Source: CAYGTK01 sp964352775 (GTDB taxonomy: Bacteria; Bacteroidota; Bacteroidia; Chitinophagales; CAIOSU01). Taken from it: a stretch of 11,186 nt of DNA. A program made the position numbers and the translations under genes. Of the stretch, positions 5,485 through 11,186 are shown piece after piece. Below the pieces are notes generated by a model. That model saw only the letters and a program-made list of their open reading frames with translations, did no database searches and was not told the DNA's origin. Every line of letters begins with the position of its first letter. The stretch's first letter is position 1. The stretch covers positions 1-11,186 of the forward strand of contig CAYGTK010000142.1 of assembly GCA_964352775.1 (NCBI GenBank). Reading direction: 5' to 3'.

Positions 5485-6210
5485 TTATGGTTGGGCTATC
5501 GCATTGTGTTCAAATTTCACTAAGCACTCTTCCGTATGGATCGTAAATATTGTACGAACCGAATCACCTGGCATAACGCTTCTTACAGACCCCCTGGCAA
5601 AGGGCACCTCAATAAGCATTCCAACTCCTGATAGACCTCTATAATTACCATTGACATAGTATTTAGCACTTCCTACGGCAATAGTCATGTTTTCCCAAAT
5701 TGTAGTGTCTACAAGGTAGTCGACGCTATAATAACCATTCATATCAAGAGACTCTGATTGAAAAGTATACTCCGATGGGTCGGCAATTCTTACACAGTTA
5801 GAAGATGATGAACCCGCAGTTTCTGCGTACAAGGCATATGGCACCGATAGCATTTCGCTAGTACCCATACTGGTATAACTACCGCTGCTATTTACATCTA
5901 GCTCTACTTCTAGAAAGTAAGGTCCAGCTGCCCAGTTAATAGCGGTGAAAGAACCTGTACTTGCTGCGCCTCTACCAATTTCCAAAGAAAAACCACCTAG
6001 CGCATCAGTACTTGCGGCATGTGTTTCTTGGAATACTGTAGTTCCAGTAGCCGTAGTTTGTTTTACGCTAAACCGGACATCTAAATTGGTGTTGGCTAGA
6101 ATAACTCCAGCATTATCGCGAGCTACAGCTTGGTAGTTGAGGGCTTGTGGCGCTTGGGCTGATACACTTAAGCTAGATAAGAGTATCAAAAGGTATAGTA
6201 GTATTCTCAT
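5485..6210 (-). CDS. Secreted constant-module/variable-domain protein D
   Basis: Exported protein of unknown function and the shortest of the set at 241 residues. Signal peptide: MRILLYLLILLSSLSVSA. The shared module spans residues 19-133, followed by a Ser-rich joint (AGSSSSN). The variable domain (about 134-241) keeps the landmarks: a loop SLDMNGYYSVDY, a VNG motif (KYYVNGNYRGL) and VMPGDSVRT; its end (FEHNAIAQP) is unlike the others. Over 5936-6103 the module differs from that of gene B by one base in 168, while gene C, lying between them, differs from B at 16 sites in the same stretch. AGGAG precedes the ATG very closely. The 93-base gap to gene E (6211-6303) holds no clear TAnnTTTG box, so D may be read through from E. 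Confidence 0.85.
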   Translation of the reverse strand: MRILLYLLILLSSLSVSAQAPQALNYQAVARDNAGVILANTNLDVRFSVKQTTATGTTVFQETHAASTDALGGFSLEIGRGAASTGSFTAINWAAGPYFLEVELDVNSSGSYTSMGTSEMLSVPYALYAETAGSSSSNCVRIADPSEYTFQSESLDMNGYYSVDYLVDTTIWENMTIAVGSAKYYVNGNYRGLSGVGMLIEVPFARGSVRSVMPGDSVRTIFTIHTEECLVKFEHNAIAQP

Positions 6211-6303
6211 TCTCCTAAGTTAATGAACGGAGGCTGAAACTTCTATTTATACATGAGGAAAAATGAAAAGTCGTGTTTATTATGGAGTGTCAGTTGTCAG
6301 AGA

Positions 6304-7332
6304 TTAATCTTCGTCACCCAGTATACCGTCAATGGGGTCTCCCGATGCGGTAGTTACTCTAGTCCATGTTCCAGAGGTTGCATTCCAAGCTATGGCCTCG
6401 TTGAATTCATATATCAAGAAGTTACCACCAGAAACCGTTATTTCATCAATGGGGTCTCCCGATGCAGTGGTAATGCGGGTCCAAGTAGAGGTAGAGGGGC
6501 TCCAGGCGATGGCTTCGTTAAATTCCCAGATCAAAAAGCTTCCGTTAGCTGCGGCAATTCCATCAATAGGGTCTCCCGATGCGGTAGTAATGGAGCTCCA
6601 CTGTTGCGTGTTTTTATTCCAAGCAACCGCTTGATCGAATTCTTGAACAAGGAAATTACCTGCAGAGCTGGTATCAGCATCAATAGGATCTCCTGACGTG
6701 GTTGTTACTATACTCCACTGCCCAGTAGCTTGGTTCCAGGCCTTAGCTTCGTTAAACTCCTTTATTAGAAAATTACCATTGGAGGAGCTTATTTCATCGA
6801 TAGGGTCTCCCGATGTAGTTGTTGTAGCAGTCCACGTACTGGTAAACTGGCTGTAGGCAATAGCTTCATTAAACTCCCACACTAAAAAATTGCCGTTGGA
6901 ACTACTTGAGCCGCTGCCACCGCCAACACTCGAACCCGATGTTTCAGCATATAGTGCATAAGGTACAGATAGCATTTCACTAGTTCCTAAGCTGGTGAAG
7001 CTTCCAGTTCCATTCACGTCCAACTCTACTTCTAAAAAATAAGGGAAGCTTCCCCAGTTAATAGTGGTAAACACTCCACTTACTGGGTTTCCACGCCCAA
7101 TTCCTAAAGATATTCTACCCACAGCATCGCTAGTAACAGCATGTGTTTCTTGATAAGTTGTACTACCGTTGGCACTTCCTTGTTTAATGGTAAACTGAAT
7201 AGAGAGTGTGGTATTAACTAGAATAGCCCCATTATTATCCCTTGCTACCGCTTGGTAAGAAATGGCCTGTGGTTGGGCAAAACTTGCAAGAGTAAACAAA
7301 ACAATAGCGAGTGCTGAAAGAACGAATTTCAT
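6304..7332 (-). CDS. Secreted module protein E with five 39-residue repeats
   Basis: Exported protein of 342 residues, first in the array. The ATG at 7332 is preferred over 7368 because it opens the signal peptide (MKFVLSALAIVLFTLASFA) and lies 16 bases after a promoter-like box. Residues 20-133 are a more diverged version of the module of A-D (ISYQAVARDNNG, YQETHAVTSD, SEMLSVPYALYAETSG). A Gly/Ser linker (about 134-145) leads into five tandem 39-residue repeats at 146-340. Each follows the plan GNFL(V/I)xEFNEAxAW, then xxW, TT(T/A)SGDPID. The paired Trp positions and beta-like alternation recall kelch or propeller-type repeats, but the unit is shorter than a kelch unit and no family is claimed. 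The protein ends in acidic GDED. It lacks the VNG/GD domain of A-D. Confidence 0.85.
   Translation of the reverse strand: MKFVLSALAIVLFTLASFAQPQAISYQAVARDNNGAILVNTTLSIQFTIKQGSANGSTTYQETHAVTSDAVGRISLGIGRGNPVSGVFTTINWGSFPYFLEVELDVNGTGSFTSLGTSEMLSVPYALYAETSGSSVGGGSGSSSSNGNFLVWEFNEAIAYSQFTSTWTATTTTSGDPIDEISSSNGNFLIKEFNEAKAWNQATGQWSIVTTTSGDPIDADTSSAGNFLVQEFDQAVAWNKNTQQWSSITTASGDPIDGIAAANGSFLIWEFNEAIAWSPSTSTWTRITTASGDPIDEITVSGGNFLIYEFNEAIAWNATSGTWTRVTTASGDPIDGILGDED
6313..6897 (-). repeat. Five tandem 117-bp repeats inside gene E
   Basis: The period is exact: the GGGTCT-type landmark (GACCC on the coding strand, in SGDPID) recurs at 6334, 6451, 6568, 6685 and 6802. Each unit encodes 39 residues with invariant GDPID and a largely conserved EFNEA. 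The in-frame 117-base unit means copy number could change without breaking the frame. The outer units end abruptly at the Gly/Ser linker and at the stop codon. Confidence 0.92.
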
Positions 7333-7348
7333 GATGTGTGATTTACGA

Positions 7349-7356
7349 CCAAGATA
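7349..7356 (-). promoter_or_regulatory. Possible -7 box for the E-D-C-B-A array
   Basis: The minus strand reads TATCTTGG, one mismatch from TAnnTTTG, and ends 16 bases before the ATG of gene E. That is the same distance seen for the thioesterase (16) and grpE (17) boxes. No matching -33 element was found. If real, it would drive the whole co-oriented array, since later gaps are 93, 13, 2 and 6 bases. Confidence 0.35.
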
Positions 7357-7408
7357 AAGAAAAACCAAATGTTATTAGCGTTGATATGGCTGGGTTAAGT
7401 AGTAATAG

Positions 7409-7416
7409 TACCTTTG
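7409..7416 (+). promoter_or_regulatory. Possible -7 box for the methyltransferase
   Basis: TACCTTTG is a full match to TAnnTTTG, but it ends only 5 bases before the ATG at 7422. Transcription from it would start at or near the start codon, giving a leaderless or very short leader. The match may be chance, or the gene may use an upstream promoter and start. Confidence 0.3.
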
Positions 7417-7421
7417 ATGAT

Positions 7422-8216
7422 ATGGATACGAATAACTACAAAGAGCTGAATAGAATATCGTGGAATCAACGCACAGAAGTGCACGTAGCCTCTGAATTTT
7501 ATGATAACGAAAGCTTTATTGCTGGGCGTAACTCGCTTAATGATATTGAGATAGAATTGCTGGGTGATGTGAAAGGAAAGAGCATATTACACTTGCAGTG
7601 TCATTTCGGGCAAGACACGATTTCGCTTAACCGATTAGGTGCACGTACGGTGGGTTCAGATATTTCTGACACCTCTATGGAGCAAGCTAGGGAGTTAGCC
7701 AAGGTTACGGGTTCTGATGCAGAATTTATTTGTTGCGACCTATACGACCTGCCACAGCATTTAAATGAACAGTTCGACATCGTTTTTACCAGCTATGGAA
7801 CGGTATGCTGGTTACCCGACTTGGATAAGTGGGCTTCGGTAATTAATAGGTTTTTGAAACCAGGTGGTCAATTCATTTTTGTAGATTACCATCCCGTTAT
7901 TTTTATGTTCGATACTAGTTTCTCTGAAATGCAGTTCCGCTACTTTAACAGCGGGCCTATAACTGATGAAGGAACGGGTACTTACACGGATGGCGATGAA
8001 GGGGTAAGCTTAAATGATGTAAGTTGGAATCATGCCATGTCAGAGGTAATTGGCAGCCTACTAAAGCAGGGTCTTCAGTTAAAAGACCTTCAAGAGTACG
8101 ATTATTCGCCCTATAACTGCTTTGACGAATTGATGGAGGTAGAACCCGGTAAGTACCGCATCATGCATATGGACGATATTCTGCCCATGGTGTATTCTAT
8201 TGTGGTACAGAAGTAG
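7422..8216 (+). CDS. Class I SAM-dependent methyltransferase
   Basis: Cytoplasmic methyltransferase of 264 residues with the Rossmann-type motifs in order. Motif I is ILHLQCHFGQDT (about 55-66), followed by the acidic end of strand 2 (GSDIS, Asp80), CDLYDLP (105-111), FDIVFTSYG (118-126) and LKPGGQFIFVDY (145-156). The substrate is not evident; the N-terminal WNQRTEVHVASEFYD and the C-terminal region are typical of small-molecule methyltransferases of this subgroup. The frame is open from an ATG at 7338, but the first 28 residues of that version are low in conserved character, and MDTNNYKELNRISWNQRT matches how relatives begin, so 7422 is preferred. It is divergent from the gene E array and ends 13 bases before the convergent decarboxylase. 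Confidence 0.88.
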   Translation: MDTNNYKELNRISWNQRTEVHVASEFYDNESFIAGRNSLNDIEIELLGDVKGKSILHLQCHFGQDTISLNRLGARTVGSDISDTSMEQARELAKVTGSDAEFICCDLYDLPQHLNEQFDIVFTSYGTVCWLPDLDKWASVINRFLKPGGQFIFVDYHPVIFMFDTSFSEMQFRYFNSGPITDEGTGTYTDGDEGVSLNDVSWNHAMSEVIGSLLKQGLQLKDLQEYDYSPYNCFDELMEVEPGKYRIMHMDDILPMVYSIVVQK

Positions 8217-8229
8217 TAGCTACACGACT

Positions 8230-9617
8230 CTATTCCGCAGGAACTAGGTATTTACTGAAAAGACTGGGATGTGAGCTTACAAACTCCTCTAAAGTGGCGA
8301 AAAAGGCCATAACATCTTCTTCTGAGCATTGTGAGTTAACTAACACTAGGCGCACAAACTCAGTACCATCAAAGCTGCCGAAACCTACCATTAATTCATT
8401 GTGCTCGTATAGTAAATTGCATAACTCATTGGCTGGTATTCCCTTATAGTTAAAGCATACGGCTATGGTCTCATCGCCACTATATAGTGTGTAATCAGCA
8501 TAATGATCAACATAATTTCTGGCTGTATCGGCCAAGTGAAATTCATGGTCTATCATTTCGCCCAAACCTTTCGTGCCAACTGCTTTCCAAAGTGTCCAAA
8601 ACTTAAGGGCATCATTCCGTCTTCCGCATTGTAGCGAGGTTTTCCCTAAGTTGAAATCGTCGCCAGAAGTTTGGTACAGGTAATCTGCATCGGTGCTGAA
8701 CGATGCATGTAAATGTTTTTTGTCTTTAGCCACTAAAATGGAGGTGATAAGTGGTGTGTTCAATATTTTATGTGCATTAAAACAAAAAGAATCAGCTCTA
8801 TCAAGCCCTTTCAGAAGGTGTTTATGCTTATCACTAAACAGTACTGCTCCAAGATAGGCGCCGTCAACATGTAACCAAATATTATATCGTTCACAGATCT
8901 CTGCAATTTCCTCAATGGGGTCGAATACTCCCATTACAGTGGTGCCAGCAGTAGCGCAAACCATAAAGGGTAGGCTATTATTAGCTATATCTTTTTGTAT
9001 GGCTTTTTCTAAAGCCTTGGGTTCAAGCTTACCTTCCGCATCTACTGCTATATAGCGAACCTCTCACGACCTATACCAGCAAAGCTTGCATTCTTTATAT
9101 TGGAGTAGTGCGATTCTTTGGAGGTATACATGGTCATAGTTTGGGTAACGCCATGCTTCCTCGTGTCTGCTTTAGCATCTCTTGCCATTATCAAGGCCAT
9201 CAAATTACTCATGCTACCTCCAGGTGGAAAGGTGCCATCCGCTTGGTTTCCAAAACCGATAGACTCACAAACAGCATCAATTACAGACTTTTCTATCCCC
9301 ACTTGTGGGCCACCCACTTTATAGGTATACATGCTATTGTTAAGCATAACGGCTAGTAACTCTCCCAATGTAGCTTTGGGATGCCTACCGCCAAACAACT
9401 GATTGAAAAAAGCGCTGGAGCTGGTTTTGGGGGTATACTTTACAATATCGGTCAGCAATTGCTCTAGGTGGCTATCGTCAATACCTTCTTCCTGTAGGTC
9501 AAGGTCCAGTTTGCTTATCACTTCCCCTTCGGGGATGTACTGTGCAACGGGCTGTTCTTTTTCTACTTGTAATAGTTTTTCTGCTAATCGTTTAAAAAGA
9601 TCTAATTCTTGATGCAT
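8230..9617 (-). pseudogene. PLP-dependent group II decarboxylase, frameshifted
   Basis: Relative of glutamate, cysteine-sulfinate, diaminobutyrate and aromatic amino-acid decarboxylases; the substrate is not resolved. The first 186 residues read from 9617 and include TFPPGGSMSNLMAL and ESHYS, whose His (about 170) should stack on PLP. At GIGRER the frame runs into an in-frame TAG (9048). Adding one base near 9060-9061 (minus strand AGGTT to AGGGTT) restores GIGRER-VRYIAVDAEGKL and leads without a stop into the rest: CATAGTT, HVDGAY (Asp252), the PLP-lysine motif FNAHK (Lys284) and SLQCGRR. The repaired protein is 462 residues, normal for the family. All catalytic landmarks survive, so this is either a very recent inactivation or a sequencing error. 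It starts 3 bases after the mfd stop, so the two are probably co-transcribed. Confidence 0.88.
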
Positions 9618-9620
9618 ACA

Positions 9621-11186
9621 TTAAGCTTGTGCTTTTACCTCTGAATTACTCACCATTTCCACTAACTCTTTCAACACTTGTTGGGCATGATCCATACTGT
9701 GTATTTGTTCGAAAATAAGGATGAGGAATTTAGCCGTTTGTTTGAGATTACACTCCCTAGGGTTGGCTTGCACGTATTTTAGTATTGCCCCAAAAGTCTC
9801 ACTTTGATAATAGTAGGAATCTTCATTACCAATAAAGTAGCAACGTAGTTTTTTGCCTTTGAAAATAATGCGCTCAAAGCCTAGTTTTTTGGCCATCCAA
9901 CGTAATCGGATAGCATTCATCAATTCATCAGCTTGGCCAGGTATTGGCCCGAATCGGTCTTCTAGGTTAGTGCGAAATTCTGCTAGCTTTTCTTCGGTCT
10001 CAATATTATCCAGTTCTGTATAGATGCTCAATCGCTCATTTACATTACGGATATATTCATCTGGAATAAGCATCTCTAGATCAGTTTCCAAAGTAGAATC
10101 GCGAACGAAATTCTCTTCTTTGGCTAGTTCTTCTTCGTATAGGTCTTTGTATTTGCTTTGTTTCAATTCAGCAATGGCTTCATCTAATATTTTGTGGTAA
10201 GTATCATATCCTATTTCAGCAATAAAGCCACTTTGCTCGCCACCTAATAAGTTGCCAGCCCCGCGAATATCAAGATCTCGCATGGCTATTTGGAAACCAC
10301 CACCTAAGTCGGCAAATTCTTCAATGGTCTGTAATCTTCGACGGGTATCATAAGGTAATCCCGAAAGGGGAGGCGTGAATAGATAGCAAAAAGCCTTTTT
10401 ATTACTTCTGCCCACACGCCCGCGTAATTGGTGAAGATCGCTTAGGCCGAACCAGTGGGCATTGTTAATGATAATGGTGTTAGCGTTAGGAATGTCTAGT
10501 CCACTCTCTACAATGTTTGTACTAAGCAGCACATCATATTCTCGCTCTTCAAATTTCAGCATGGCTTCTTCTAGCTTGCTGCCTTCCATTTGTCCATGGG
10601 CAATACCTATGTCAATACCAGGACAAAGCTTTTTCAGCATAGCACCTACCTCATAAATGTCTTTTACCCGATTATGTACAAAGAACACCTGCCCACCACG
10701 GTATACCTCATATTCAATGGCTTCTTTTAAAATTTGGTCGTTGTAAACGTTCAACACCGTATCAATAGGCTGCCTGTTCGGCGGCGGTGTGCGCATTACC
10801 GAGAGGTCGCGAGCACCCAATAGGGAGAACTGCATCGTTCTAGGAATTGGCGTAGCTGTTAAGGTTAGCGTATCTACGTTTACCTTCATGGTGCGTAGTT
10901 TTTCCTTTACGGTAACCCCAAATTTTTGCTCTTCATCAATAATAAGTAGACCAAGATCTTTGAATTGTATTTTTTTACTCACCAAGGCATGTGTACCTAT
11001 TAGAATATCTACTTTGCCATCCTTAACGGCATCTAAGGTTTCCTTTTTTGCTTTACCTACTTTAAAGCGGTTCACGTAATCAACAGTACATGGAAGATCT
11101 GCTAACCTACTTTTAAAAGTTTTGAAGTGTTGCATACTCAAAATAGTAGTAGGCACTAGCACTGCTACTTGTTTACTATCTGCTAC
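9621..11186 (-). CDS. mfd: Transcription-repair coupling factor Mfd, C-terminal part
   Basis: SF2 translocase that pushes RNA polymerase off DNA lesions and recruits UvrA. The visible 521 residues are the C-terminal portion; the frame is open to the window edge (reading VADSKQVAVLVPTTIL), so the UvrB-like and RNA-polymerase-binding domains lie beyond it. In order: the motif Ia region (VPTTIL), Walker B DEEQKFGV (about residue 84), motif III TATPIPRTMQF (about 110), the second RecA lobe with VFFVHNR, STNIVESGLDIP, and motif VI HQLRGRVGRS (about 252-261). The TRCF C-terminal domain follows (DEYIRNVNERLSIYTEL). The RecG relative is excluded by DLRDL-type Mfd features such as GARDLSVMRTPP and by the TRCF domain. 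The decarboxylase gene follows after 3 bases. Confidence 0.96.
   Translation of the reverse strand, partial: VADSKQVAVLVPTTILSMQHFKTFKSRLADLPCTVDYVNRFKVGKAKKETLDAVKDGKVDILIGTHALVSKKIQFKDLGLLIIDEEQKFGVTVKEKLRTMKVNVDTLTLTATPIPRTMQFSLLGARDLSVMRTPPPNRQPIDTVLNVYNDQILKEAIEYEVYRGGQVFFVHNRVKDIYEVGAMLKKLCPGIDIGIAHGQMEGSKLEEAMLKFEEREYDVLLSTNIVESGLDIPNANTIIINNAHWFGLSDLHQLRGRVGRSNKKAFCYLFTPPLSGLPYDTRRRLQTIEEFADLGGGFQIAMRDLDIRGAGNLLGGEQSGFIAEIGYDTYHKILDEAIAELKQSKYKDLYEEELAKEENFVRDSTLETDLEMLIPDEYIRNVNERLSIYTELDNIETEEKLAEFRTNLEDRFGPIPGQADELMNAIRLRWMAKKLGFERIIFKGKKLRCYFIGNEDSYYYQSETFGAILKYVQANPRECNLKQTAKFLILIFEQIHSMDHAQQVLKELVEMVSNSEVKAQA

Larger units (their letters stand above)
3484..7275 (-). repeat. Five dispersed copies of one ~345-bp module
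   Basis: Copies lie at 3484-3828 (A), 4279-4623 (B), 5070-5414 (C), 5812-6156 (D) and 6934-7275 (E, diverged). Each encodes the 114-115 residue module directly after the signal peptide. A-D are nearly identical in protein, and B and D nearly identical in DNA. Between the copies lie unrelated-looking DNA segments coding for the C-terminal domains, so the region alternates constant and variable blocks. Such spaced homology can support recombination between copies. Confidence 0.9.

Noticed and set aside
4412..6136. Three similar plus-strand ORFs of about 62 residues (4412-4600, 5203-5391, 5945-6136)
   Set aside because: They are antisense to the constant module of genes B, C and D and resemble each other only because the module DNA is repeated. 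No signal peptide, start context or independent conservation supports them.
6253..6696. Plus-strand ORF of 147 residues
   Set aside because: It runs antisense through the 117-bp repeats of gene E; its open frame follows from the repeat composition and period.
6313..6897. CRISPR-like or non-coding repeat array
   Set aside because: The units are contiguous 117-base in-frame coding repeats without spacers, part of a secreted protein.
3085..7332. Diversity-generating retroelement
   Set aside because: No reverse transcriptase or template repeat was seen in the window, and the C-terminal differences are not confined to adenine positions of a repeated template.
3085..7332. Type IX secretion C-terminal sorting domains on the array proteins
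   Set aside because: The C-termini differ among the genes and none shows a recognisable sorting-domain pattern; the shared EKQL of A and C is too short to count.

Overview
The window looks like chromosomal DNA of a member of the Bacteroidota, probably of a Flavobacteriales or Cryomorphaceae type. The evidence is the gene content (grpE-dnaJ, mfd, DinB, pentapeptide-repeat and Bacteroidota-style secreted proteins), the general lack of Shine-Dalgarno sequences, and TAnnTTTG promoter boxes a short, regular distance before several start codons. The taxonomic call is inference from style, not from a marker gene search.

Layout from left to right. Positions 1-1897 hold a minus-strand block: the 5' part of dnaJ, grpE, a TlpA-like lipoprotein thioredoxin and a hotdog thioesterase. 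The last two overlap, and grpE and dnaJ are one base apart. A perfect 58-bp palindrome (1949-2006) separates this block from a DinB-family gene. That gene diverges from a plus-strand pentapeptide-repeat gene, which ends in a 4-base convergent overlap with the next minus-strand cluster.

Positions 3085-7332 are the unusual part: five consecutive minus-strand genes for secreted proteins. All five carry the same roughly 115-residue N-terminal module after a signal peptide. In four of them (A-D in this annotation, lying at 3085-6210) the module is nearly identical, while the C-terminal domain is strongly diverged yet keeps common landmarks: an Asp/Asn-rich loop, a VNG motif and a GD motif. In the first transcribed gene (E, 6304-7332) the C-terminus is instead five exact 39-residue repeats. 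Genes B and D, which are not neighbours, share a tract of 168 bases with one mismatch, a sign of recent recombination or duplication. The cluster reads as a constant-module/variable-domain family of exported or surface proteins of unknown function.

Positions 7422-8216 hold a plus-strand SAM-dependent methyltransferase divergent from gene E. Positions 8230-11186 hold a minus-strand pair: the C-terminal half of mfd (transcription-repair coupling factor), followed after 3 bases by a group II PLP-dependent decarboxylase broken by a single-base frameshift near 9060. No RNA genes, CRISPR arrays, insertion sequences or phage genes were seen. No stretch longer than 300 bases lacks a gene.
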